From Helicoverpa zea (Eukaryota > Arthropoda > Insecta > Lepidoptera > Noctuidae), in the NCBI RefSeq assembly GCF_022581195.2, contig NC_061456.1, positions 6,760,501 to 6,824,500 on the forward strand: a DNA stretch of 64,000 bases. Direction: 5' to 3'. The notes beneath the pieces are model-generated. The model ran no database searches. It saw nothing but the letters and a program-made list of their open reading frames with translations, and was not told the origin of the DNA. The position numbers were made by a program, and so were the translations under genes. Each line of letters starts with the position of its first letter. The first letter of the stretch is position 1. Below are positions 37,401 to 49,200 of this stretch, one piece after another.

Positions 37401-39885
37401 CCGTAGCACGATTAATATGTCGTTTGAACATTGCGCGACTTTTAAGAACTTTTTAAATATTTATGCATGTTAGGTTGATGTAGTGTACAAAATGATGTTT
37501 TTGAAATGATTGGGGTGAATGAAGGTGCATTGGTGATGTGTGATGATGAATGCAGTTGGTGCAACGCAACGGTGCACAGGGAGTAACGGACATCGATCGG
37601 CGCCGCGACCACCCGCCCCCACACACCCCAGCGCCACACTAAACATTATCTCGTGTACAGGTTGGGTGCACATATTTCACCATGGCTCCATGTAAATATT
37701 GACAAACAAAAAACTCGTAGCGATAGACGGTTTTTATTGTCGCACTATTAACTTATGAAGAAAGTTTAGTTTATTAATTTTAAATACATAAATTCAATTC
37801 CTAAACAAACTTGTACATTCGATGTTACTCATTTACGATAGGTAGTCATATTAGCAAGAAAGTAACAACTAGTTAAGTATTATAAGAAGTCGTAGGGGCT
37901 CAAGCGGGTAAATAGCTCGATTTGCAAGTTCAGATACGTCGTTGGTTCGAAGCCTGGTGACTTCTTGAGTATATCTTAGATACTACAGATAGTATCCATG
38001 GAAAACCCTCATTCAAGAAAACCACCTTTAGTACTTTGTTAGCTTAGTATTCGGCGATTTTGAAAAAGCTTGGGTAAGAATTTCAGCACCGTGGTTAGGG
38101 TTTCACATTTACAGCTTCGGTGTTCATACATTTTATTTCACGAAAATAGGCATCGTGTAAAAAAGTTTATTGATTAGCTGATAATGATTACTATCACCAA
38201 TTGTTTGTGACTGGATAGGTACTGTCTGGATAATGTAAAATCAGGATGTTAAAATAACGACACTTAGTGCTAGAAATATACGTGGCATATTCGTGGGTAG
38301 GATATGATACATACAAACTTCTTTTAAATGACATGTAATAAATACGTAAAGATCAATAACGATAACGAATAAAGATATGTTTTCAATCATCTTTCGGCAC
38401 TTAAATATTTATACTGCAAGCATTTACTTTTTTACTTATCTAAAGTTTGAAAATGCCTGCGAAAATAAGTGAAAGAATATCGGAAGCAGTTTCAGTGTGG
38501 AATTCGCTGTAAGCTGTCTGTCAGGCGAGCTGTCTGAATCGATAAGTACGCGTGGGACAGACGGTCCCCCGTAATCAATGACGCTCAACTCTTTTTTGTT
38601 TTTGCTAAATAAAAGTAGCAGTTCAACCCCCAGCGATACATATTTATACATAGGTGCTTGAGAATTGTCTGAGTCACAATATTTGTACGAAACGTAAAGC
38701 ACGATTAAAATTATCGATATCACTAACATTAATATTTTATTGCTCACAAATATTATTCTTGTATTATTAATTATTTCAATGTATTGAATAAAAATGTAAA
38801 GGTTCTTATAGATTAAGCAGGAAATAAAATGGTTGTTTTAATTTTCAGCCACCGCTAGAATGTGGAATGAACGGTCGGGGTCCCGCGTACTGCGAACCGC
38901 AGATGTGGCCACATTATCAGGTAACTACGACTTGTATCCTATTTAATTAATATACTAATTATCTTGTTTTGGTTTTGTTAGGTTAGATAGTTTTTGTTTA
39001 ATATTCACCATCATCCTCCGAGCCTTTTCCCAACTATGTTTGTTTCTTACTAAATTAGAATTTTAATTTTTTGTTTAATATTAATGGGTTTAAATTATTG
39101 TTTTTCAGCAGATGGGTGCGATGGGTGGCGGTGGTTGGAGTGGCGCGAACGCAGCCAACGGGTGGGCCCAACGCTCCGCCTGCTCGCGTGACCATATGCG
39201 GTATCCTCCCGAATGCCGACCAATGAAGGTTATTAATTGATGTACTCTTTAATATTGCTTTGTAAAAATGTTGCATAGTATATACGTCATATCTTTTTAA
39301 GTATGAAAGTGCATTTTACAAATTACACGACAAAGAAAAGGATTTGATGTTGTCAATTAATGATAAAATTAACTGTACGCACACCATGCAGTCGCTTGCA
39401 GAAAAATACTTACAGTAATAAATCATTTTAATTTTCAGGGTGCTCATCTGCATAGCCAGAACCAACCCTGCCAACAGGATGGAAGATCAACACCATATCC
39501 TGTTTATGAAGATTCGCCTTTCAACGGAGACGGTGGTCCGAGGCAGAGAAATACGCCAGAATTCAACCCGGGCGTGACGCAGAACGATCCGAGTCGCGCG
39601 GTACGCGATCGTTTCCCCGTCGAGGCACGGCGCTCCCCTCCCGAGGTGAAGCGCCCCCCGCCTGTAGTTCCGTTGCCTGCTTTTCAGCAAGCATTCGGCT
39701 CGACGGAGATTGGGAAATTCGCCGAGGCGTTTAGTCGGACCGAGATAGCGGTTGACGACACCCCCGCTGATAATTTTATGTACGAGTCGTTTCCAGAATG
39801 GGACGGCCCGGTTGAGCCTCAATGGTCGTCACAGCCTGCCTCGCAGCCCTCCTCGAGGGAGATCAAATGCGAAGAAAACTTTTAA
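31459..39885 (+). CDS. unrecognised Tyr/Pro-rich protein, 314 residues, five exons
   Basis: Exons 31459-31660, 34883-34986, 38849-38920, 39109-39228 and 39439-39885 chain in phase (1, 0, 0, 0) to a TAA stop. The start has a good context (gcgccATGG). The first 57 residues hold 14 tyrosines in a YAPYAQAYYAPHAH-like run, followed by a His/Met patch (HHMHHEHVMPM). Residues around 72-92 form an Arg-rich basic segment (SKEARVRRSLARREQRAH). The middle is Gly/Asn/Cys-rich. The C-terminus is Pro-rich with an acidic, aromatic end (FMYESFPEWDG) and a SUMO-like IKCE motif just before the stop. There is no signal peptide, membrane segment or known domain. The composition suggests a disordered nuclear regulator, but that is inference. 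I do not recognise the family. Confidence 0.75.
32880..33140. other. GC island in intron 1, with a poly-G run
   Basis: GC-rich patch holding an uninterrupted run of about 14 G near 33000-33016 and a CACGTG E-box near 32973. The 161-codon frame across it is composition-driven. It could be a regulatory element or alternative promoter. Confidence 0.4.
35378..35420 (+). repeat. fragment of a lepidopteran repeat ('gagccttttcccaactatgt')
   Basis: Matches a 20-base core also found at 39017-39040. I associate this phrase with a repeat family that is very common in moths. Confidence 0.55.
36700..36960. other. GC island in intron 2
   Basis: A G-rich block (ggcgggggggaggggcggcg), followed by a CACGTG E-box and CG-rich sequence, lies in an otherwise AT-rich intron. 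It is a possible internal promoter upstream of exon 3. There is no coding support. Confidence 0.4.
37375..37409 (+). repeat. short tandem duplication, 17-18 bp unit
   Basis: gcgtagcaccgtagcag is followed at once by a near copy. Minor intronic repeat. Confidence 0.6.
39009..39041 (+). repeat. second fragment of the 'gagccttttcccaactatgt' repeat
   Basis: Lies inside the 188-base intron 3 of the Tyr-rich gene, about 70 bases before the exon 4 acceptor. Confidence 0.55.
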
Positions 39886-42800
39886 GTGATCTTTGCCCTA
39901 GTTCTAATTTTAGGCAAATTTGCCTTTTAGTTAAATTAGACAAATTGTAGTTCCACCACCATGTTGCCAAAATGAGTAGAATTGAGATGAGGAGTTGTAT
40001 GTTATAGGACTATTATGATGGGATGTCAAAATTGCTAAAGTGTACGAAAAAAGACCGGATAAAATAGTGGTGTGACTTTTAATTCATATATAAAGTAGAT
40101 TATTAATTAGTTATTCCCTTTAACTAGTTTTAGGCCGATCTTCAAAAATGAGAAATATTATAACGAGTAAAAGTGATGGTTAGGTACTGCATATAGGATA
40201 ACAAATGAATCATGACTCAATGTGCCTTTATTCGGAGAGCCCGGCCGCTACGCGCGCGGTGTCGTCCGCCCCGTTCTGCGTTGCTATGTACGACATAACA
40301 TTACAATAGCAATTATAGGGACCAACGTTTAGACAAATATACACGACCCGGTGGCGTGCAGTCGATGCGCAATAAGCTCAACGAAATACTTTATGAATGT
40401 TCTGGGATTTTAAATAAAAACATAACAACCATAACTTAAAGTATGAAAATGAAAACAATATCAAACAAATTAGAAGCTTATATTTGTAAGATTATTAATC
40501 GAATAAAATAATTACCTTTCCATCTTTCAACGCTAATAAACTAATCTCTTGAATCAAAATTACTTTTTATTTTGAAATTAAATATGACAAATTGATTTTA
40601 CCTCTGTTTCTATTGCAATAATATTCATAAAATAAATATTTGAAGGGGCTATTAGACGCCGCGCGGACTTATTATAAACATTCGAAATTTTTCAGGAAGT
40701 AATGAAACAAGTCATGTATGTAGGTATAAATAGGTAGTTAAATTTGATAAAATTTTTAAAGAGATTACTTATGAATAAAATGGCTTTTTAATTAAATATT
40801 TAGGGTCCAACAACGTTGATGTAAAGTGTTTGTCGTGATTAAAAATTCTCATTTAGAATCGTAACCACGACAGAATCACATCGTGTGTCATATGGTCATC
40901 GATTACAGAGTACCTACCTGAATTAATATTTCAACACTATATCCGTTGTTACCTTTAGTTATCTATGGTTGTTTGGTGTCAAACGACCACGGTCGTTTCT
41001 TGTTTAGAAACTGAGTATAATATTATATTGAGTTTTGTAAATGATTAGTGTCTGTGATAGAGTTGTTTGTGTATGAATATGTTTTAAAATAGATTGCTAT
41101 GTAAGTTTTGTCATTCACATTAAAATTTGGTATTTTTGGTTGAATTGTGTCATTTTTACCAATATATTCAATCTGAAGAGGTTTTTTTTGTTTATCAGAC
41201 GAGCTTTCGTGAACCTCTATGAGGATAATAATGTAAGAGTAGACGAACCCAACATCCGAATTATTTCTTACCCGTTTGTAATCCACAACGAATCCAGCTG
41301 TTATTGCAATAACAGAACATGGGTATACGTTTGTAATGAGCCCGTCGACTTTGTTGTTAGAATTAGATCTGTTTAATTGTTAGCAGAAACTGAAGTTGAT
41401 GTTAGTTACTTTGTTTCGAGCTTAATATTTAAATAAATTTAACTTATAATGTGCGGTGCATGATAACAGTAACTTCCAGTGGTCTTCATTTTTATAGAGG
41501 AAACTTGTGTGACAGTATTTTCGGTCTTTTTCGATTAAAAAAAAAACAGCAAAATTAATGGAGTGCCTTACGTATTTAATATGATATGAAATTAGGATGG
41601 ATGAATTTTATTCTAGCATAATTTGATGAAACACCATAATAAAATATAATAGCTTAATAAAACTTCTTTTAAATCGAGTATTTCATTAATTGATAGATAT
41701 TGTAATGAACTTATTAAGAGTTATTTAATGATTATCTTTACATGTAATATTAAAAATATCTACTATATATTTAAATAATTGTGGTGTGCACTAAATTATT
41801 TTATTGCAAAGTTTATTCATTTGAAAATATTTTGTTACTTAAAACTAATAGAATCAAACGAAGTATGATTTTAGAATCTAGTGTTTATTATTAAGATTAC
41901 ATTAATATACTTAATCCGATTGTATTTATTTAGTTTTAGAACAATCAATTTAGGTATGACTTTGAGTAATAAGTGTGTACACCATATCTTCCAACGTCAA
42001 ATGTTATTTAGAAGGTGCGATGAACTTACGATATTCCTACATGGCGTGCATTTAAAGCGAAATCAATATACATGAGTGAACGCACTCTTAGGAGCCAATA
42101 CCGAGGAAACAGCCGCCTATCCGGGTTACAATTATAACAAATATAATAAAATACAAATGTAGCCAGTGCCACATATATTATGTATATTATTATATATACA
42201 TCTCCTTAGATAGCCCTATTGTTATTTGTTTAAGTATTAGGACGGAGTATAATTTTTATTGTAGAGAGATGTAAACACCGTAAATAAAGTTATAACGATA
42301 TACATTATAATAGGTGTTCACAAATAGAGCTTCCCGAGTGAGTGTATCACAATTTTGTCTACCATGAAAGTTTTCGTGCAAACTAACCCTGGTCAGCCTT
42401 TGGACGTATCGCTTTTCAAATTAATAGTTTCTTTTGTTGTTAGTAGTTCCCATTCATCTGTCTTATATGTCTTTGTCTGCGTAAGTGTATACCTATATTT
42501 TTAACAGCACTCATTTATGGGATTTAAATAGGATTCAGAACTAAACCGTTGCTAAGAATAATATTTTTCAATCTTACCTTCTTGCCACACATAGATTCTA
42601 GAGAATTCGTCACGTAGTTTTTCAAAAGTATTTACTTTACTTTTACAATCAAATAGCTAAACTCTTTATACATTAAATAATAAAAAATGACTGTATAATG
42701 AACTTAAATCATTTAAAATATTGTAGTTAATGGGCCTCCATAGTTTTTACCTAATGTTGAGGTCGGGTATGAGTGAATTGTTCTTTAAGTTTCCTTCAAG

Positions 42801-43095
42801 ATTCGTTGAAGTTTTAGGCCAACAAAATTTAGATGCGTAAGTTTATGTAAATTTGTTGAGGCAGTTAAAATTACTGAACAAAAGTATATAATGAAAAAAT
42901 ATTATGTAACTATCTAGTTATAATTATTATTAAACTTGTAAATAATTACTTAATTATATTTTGAATGTTTCACTCATATCAATTTAGAAAATCTGTTTTA
43001 CTAGCAAATTGTAAGGTTTTGAATCCGGAAACACTGAAATGATTGATTTATGAACGTCGATGTACGATTTAATAAACACATTGTACCGATTATAT
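39886..43095 (+). other. probable long 3' UTR of the Tyr-rich gene
   Basis: No coding frames. Polyadenylation hexamers occur at 42283-42288 and 43071-43076; the latter is followed by a change of texture. The UTR would be up to 3.2 kb, which fits a regulatory gene, but the true end is unknown. Confidence 0.4.
43071..43076 (+). terminator. candidate polyadenylation signal
   Basis: AATAAA, in the gap between the convergent Tyr-rich and sif genes. Confidence 0.4.
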
Positions 43096-43229
43096 CGCTG
43101 TTTTATTAATTGGCCTTATTCGTATACACCTTTTCCTGTCACTCATGTAGCCATATACAACAATTAATTATTCTCATTCAATATACTGAAAAAATTAGGA
43201 TGATAATAAATAAGGGTTATTAAAAGAGT

Positions 43230-46102
43230 AGAAATATGTATATCATATTTTATGTTTATTCATAAGCAATAAAAAGTAATTTCCATATGTGTCACAAAAT
43301 TTAACATATCAAATACTTATGAAAACAATAATACATCATTTAAATTGTAAATTAGACTAGTTGTTTTGGAAGCCACTAAAGGATACTAGAATTAATACCG
43401 TTTCCCATTTAGCAGGCGTTGACTTACTACTTTATATTTATCATATGGTTCATCTATGAAACTTATAACACACGTGGCACGTTTTTGTGAAAACATGTGA
43501 AGGCACTTTAAATTTAGACGATTCAACAAAATGATAACACAGAGATGTTGCGGGTAAGTAAATAGTCAGTCTAAAGATATAAACGAGATGGTGACTACGA
43601 ACTATAAATACAGTTTCTGGAAGATAAAATGATTATTAAGAAATACATTCCGGTAATCATTATAGAAAAAGATAATGAGTAGTGCACCAAATAATTTATC
43701 GACTTGCGAAGAACCATTTCTGAAATGTGTAAAGCAGTTTGCCAACGGTTATACATACCTAACATTGTATACGGGTGAGATTACTCTCGATAAATACATT
43801 GATATAAAGTAATGACAAAACAACAGAATCTGCAAACCATATCAACAACAAATTATAAAAGTTCAATACTTATTATAACATTAGTTACTTTCGTATTTTA
43901 CTTCAATAAGTCTTTCTAAATATTCATTCATTTTCCTACTTTACTTTCAAATGTCATTGAAGTATGAAATACAATCGCAATTAATGAGCTCATCCTTCAT
44001 TTAATTTTTCACTCATATTTGTTTATTCATTTTATTAATTATAATTTTCTTAGTATAATAATAATCTATAAATTGATTGTATAAGTTCGTAATTATTAAA
44101 TTCGAATATTTTAACATATGTATATTAATAAACGGTTTTATTTCAATAAGTCACAAAACAAACACTTAAACAATATAAGTCAAAGTATAATGTGGTCACG
44201 ATAATATACATATATATTACACAGGTATTATCTAAACATCATAGTGCATACTGTGTATACATACTCCTGGTTACTGCAACATATTTAAAATTAATAAACA
44301 GTAACTAGATCACGAGAAAACTTGTAAGCTGAATGAGGCAGCTCCACCGATGATATGTCTCGACAAGAAATATCCACCAAGTGCTACGAGACTCGACATT
44401 GCCCGACTTCCGTCGAGATATCGACAGGCACGATCCGATACATAATATATTGCTGCAAGTCGGAAACACTCTGTAATTCCGTTGCTTAATGGTAAACTCA
44501 TTCATTATTTTATTTTCAAGAATTTATAAACACCTTTCCCTGTGAGTGACAGAATGTTCCAACAGTAATATATTATTAAACAATACGGATGTCGTATCTG
44601 CAAATATCACAGTTTGGAAGTGTGTCGTCGATCCAGTTAAAAGTTTTCTGTGACTGCAGTCAACACATTTACAATATATTACAGCAAACAAACAATCACA
44701 ATAATTATAATACATTCAATAATTAATAGTTGAACTCAAATTGTGGATACATGTTATATCATTCACCTAGCCTATGATAGAACTTTCGAATTTGATCACG
44801 AAGAGAAATTATTATCAAAACTACCTAGTGTATATTTCCATTTGGGTTAGTGCATTTGAACTATAGGGTAGTGAGTTGCCAATGTGACGAAAATGAAACG
44901 CAAATACATTACAGCTAACTACTCTCACGATATATTTATTTATTCAGGAATATCTTCACGATAAGTATTCAAGCACAAGGAGGTGTAGAGAGTACCTAAT
45001 TTGGCACAGAACAGTCCGTACAAACGAATCTATAGGATATTCGCATGTTTAAACAAGTAGTAAAGGAATGCCTTATATAAAGCTAAAGTAGAAAGTCTTC
45101 ACGAGGATAGATATCTCTGTATAGAGGTGACATGCTTTGTGACTACGATAAGACGTGTAAATAAATTACTTTTCGATGGTGTGAGCGTTATTACGAGAAT
45201 ACCGTTCTACGCGAAGTTTGTAATCCTTTTCGACGTCAAAGTAACATGTCCAATAACAATTCATTACTGAAATTAAACTATGTAATGTGACTCAATAATT
45301 TTCCTGACTTTCTATTGATATTGTCATTTATTTGTAGTTATAAAATAGACCTACCTAAATAAACGCTTCATGTAGGTCGATTTTAAATAAAACTTATTTT
45401 CTATTAATATGAGGTTTATTTTCATATCCAACAGATATTTATATACTGAAACACCAAATTATGTTCCACGTGGAAGGTAACACGATGCGTTACTGTACTG
45501 TAGCGCGTTTTGTTGAGTCAACATTTCATTTTCAAACCCCATAACAAATAATGCAACGCGATATATTTACTTTTTCCTATTAATTATAAAGAAATCATCA
45601 GTGCAATATGTAGAGCTATCGGTTTTTTACATTTTCAGACATGGATTCATAATTAGATTTTTTACAATGCGTTCATTTCACAAAAAAATGTCCCAATGTT
45701 ATGAGTTGTTTAAACGAGGGTATTGTCAAATTATTTTTAAATATTATTAGATAGGTACACTATACCTCACAAAATAGCCGCACGCAGTCTTATTCGTTAC
45801 GAGCAGTGGATTATGCACCTAACACAAAGATACTTTGAGCTCATTCAAAGAAAATATAAACAAATGCTTGAACGATTTGAACACAGGTTGATAAATCTTT
45901 GAGCTTTAAAACGTAAGTTCAGAGCAAATTAGAAATATTTAAAAAGTAAGGGGAACTGGGAAGAACTTAGGTGGAAGTTAACATCGCACGGCAAAGTGGT
46001 TTGAGTATTGTAGGTTCGGTAGTCGGCGGACAACAAAAGTGGGGATGTGCGTCCGCGGCGCGGGTGGAGCGTGGCGCGGCGGCTAGTGGCGGCTAGAGGC
46101 GG
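43230..46102 (-). other. probable sif 3' UTR and intergenic DNA
   Basis: No coding frame supported. Minus-strand AATAAA hexamers occur at 44137-44142 and 43255-43260 and could end sif transcripts that use the distal terminal exon. Confidence 0.35.
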
Positions 46103-46278
46103 CTAGTGGCGGTGGTCGGGCGCCAGCGACTTGCGGCTGGCCGACAGGTGGTGCGGGCGCGGCGCCGCGCGCGTGGAGCGCGGCAGCGTGGTGGGCGCCG
46201 CGCCGCCCGCGCCACCGCCCCCGCCCCCGCCCCCGCCCGCACTGCTCGACATGTCGCGCGGTTTCCACACGGGCGATC
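46103..46278 (-). CDS. sif: sif distal terminal exon (short tail, poly-Gly)
   Basis: Acceptor gtgttgtag. Joined in phase 1 to the donor at 49284/49283 it reads [15 protein letters not shown], then a run of about nine glycines, an Ala/Thr/Arg stretch, and [13 protein letters not shown] before [12 protein letters not shown] is a plausible short linear motif. The glycine run is encoded by a (GGGGGC)-type repeat. Confidence 0.75.
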
Positions 46279-49200
46279 CTACAACACACCAAACACCGAA
46301 CTCTTTATAAAGCCCACGTCACACCTCGCTTGTTCCACAGCTTGCATGCGGGAATGCCACAGTACAGTCATGACTTTGCACCACCAGATTGCAGGAAAAT
46401 TGTTGAAACTCGGTTATCATAATATTGTATCATTTGATTAAGTCACTGTGCCATGTACTTTATTTTGTATCGTGTGTACTAGAAAGCTGTTTTAATTTAT
46501 AATTGTACAAATAATTTTAAACAAATTAGACTGTACTGTGGCAACCACGCATGCAATATCAACGAAACAAGTGTCGCATGATCTAGGCTTAGATTATCTC
46601 ACGGCTGCGGGCGCGCAGGGCGCCGACGGAATTTGGACGGATGGGACCGATCGCCGGGTGTTCGCGCGCGAGCAAAGAGTTGAATGTTTGATGAGTGTTG
46701 AGGGGGGGGCGGGGGCGCGCCGCCGCGGTCGCGTCGTCATCGAACATTCAAGCGGTAGGGCGTTGCTGAGCATGGGCGGCGTCCACTAGTTTAGATAGAA
46801 CATCTACTTACTTAACTTAAGCGGTAGCCTAGATACACACAGTGACGATAGAATCTACGGTGCACCGATCGATTATTTATGTATTGATTATATTATTTAC
46901 TTTACTCACTATTGATAGGTACTTATATACGATGACATTCATTACTGCTTGTGGGTGCATCATCTAACTCGACAGAGAACCAGTGCACAGCTACAGAGGT
47001 TAGGTAAAGCACTACGTGAACGAAGAGAGCGTATTTGCCTACATTGATTTTGTTAGATTATATTTGGATATATAGCCTATTTATTAGTAGATTGTTTAGC
47101 ATAATGGTTTCACATATATCAATAATGGATATAATATTATGTAGTCCGACGAATACTTCCAATGTAACGAATTACAATAATTCATTATACGATAAAATCT
47201 GAAACACTTTTTTGGTAATGGCTTTAAGTATCTAACATTATTATATTCCGCTCGCAGGTGTGTAATTTGTCCATAAATGTGGTTCAATATTTTTCTAATA
47301 GAGTAAGATGAGCAGTATTAATATTGACGATATCCTTTGTTTCGTTAGTACAATACACAACCAGCCTATAAATGCTATAAAGCTTTAAAGTTCGCCACAA
47401 TACTTATATTTTTTTTAATTTAGTGCAAATATTTGGAAATTGCCTACCTAATAGGTACATGTGTGTAAATAAGTACATATATTTAATAACTAAATTGTCA
47501 TGCCATAAATAAAAATAATTATGTATTACGTATAGTGTACAATGGCATGTATATAATATTGTTTGGATTGTAAAATAGTTTACGGAATATAATTAATGAA
47601 TTGATAAGTTTAATACTAAATTGAGCAGGTACTGAAGAAATGCGAGAGATAAAGTAAATTAATATCAATACTTATATATACTTAGAATTGGAAGACTTAA
47701 TTAACGATACAAATCCATGGCCATCTACACAATAATACATTAAATCTATCGGGATGTATAATAACAGTACAAATTAAATTAACAAGAAGAATACTATGAC
47801 GAAGATGATAAAAGGATTAACATCAGTACGATACCACAGCCATTATTATGTAACACTTAGCACTTGGATTTATCTAGAATTAGGATTTGATTAACTTTAA
47901 TATGCTATAATATTACGGTTTTAATTATTGTGTCTACTTATATTTTAGGGAGGTACATTTATAACTACGTCGAGAGTCGTGGAATTAAACTCTATGTCTA
48001 GTACAGTTTCCTATTCTGTGACATTGAATTACGATGATTTAAAAATTTTCACGTATACATTTATTTGAACGTCTAAATTGTTATATGTTGTCTTTGGCCC
48101 GAGATTTGTCGTGTGCCTTATTTAATTTAATTGATTCCACGTTTTGGTAATCGGTCAGTCATAAATCGGTAGTAGGTAGAGTCTTGTAAAATAAGTATGT
48201 CTTAGACGGGTATATATTTTTTCATCATATTATTTGAAATTTTTGAACGCAGAAAGTTGGTGATGCTGCACCTCAAATAAATTATTTTTTGTATAAGTAT
48301 TATTGAATGCCTGATTTTACAGGCTAACATGGTTTATTAAATTGAGTTGTTGGTAAGTACTTTCCGATAAATATGGGTATAATCCGTTGTTGTCAAGGTC
48401 CGGGGGTATTGTGAGTTTATTTATTTTTAGACATGTATTTGATCAAACTCATTCTTCTCGTGATGGCGAGTGGGCGTGCACCGCGCCCGCTCCTGGGGCA
48501 TGTCGTCCAATGTCTCGACACTGCTGCGGTCCGATGAAGTTAGAATCGACTGCGCAGTCATTGACTTTCGTCGAGATTTGGGCGACTTGCCCTTCCCCTT
48601 ATGCTAGGAGGTTTTACTCTGCTTTTTCCCAGAGAGGTAGCATTGAACACAAGTTGGATGTTCAATAGCCTTAGCAATCGATTCTGTAGACTTTGAGACA
48701 ACGATGCCCATTTTAATAGCTTTATCTTCTGCCTTAGCTAGTTGTGAATAGTGAGTCATTCTATCTAAGGAATTTGTTCCAAGACGTGCTAATTTCTCTC
48801 CACCTGACTTAGAAGATCTTCGGCTTAAATTTGGTGATTTGCAAGGTGATTTATCAAAACTGGCTTGTGGGGTTCGCATAATGCCTTTCTTTGGTGCTGG
48901 TTTTGGTGATCGTGCTCGATCTATACTGTTTTCTCGTGATTTCATGATACTTCCACGTGGTGATCTAGATCCATCAAAGCTCTGCTGCGGGGATCGTGAT
49001 TTGTCGATGGATCCACGCGGTGATTTCGATTGGTCAAAGCTTCCCCTGGGTGATCGATGCAAAGTTTTGGTTTGCTTTAGGCTGGACTTATTAGGAGATT
49101 TGCAAACAATGACTTTCGTGACTCGATCTCGGTCTGGTGATGTGTGGTCTACGGAGCGATTGGGGGACCTATCCCTATTAATGCTACTGCCACTGCAGGA

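Noticed and set aside
37890..37965. tRNA-like stretch with ggttcgaagcc box B
   Set aside because: No cloverleaf could be drawn and box A is unconvincing; at most an old SINE fragment.
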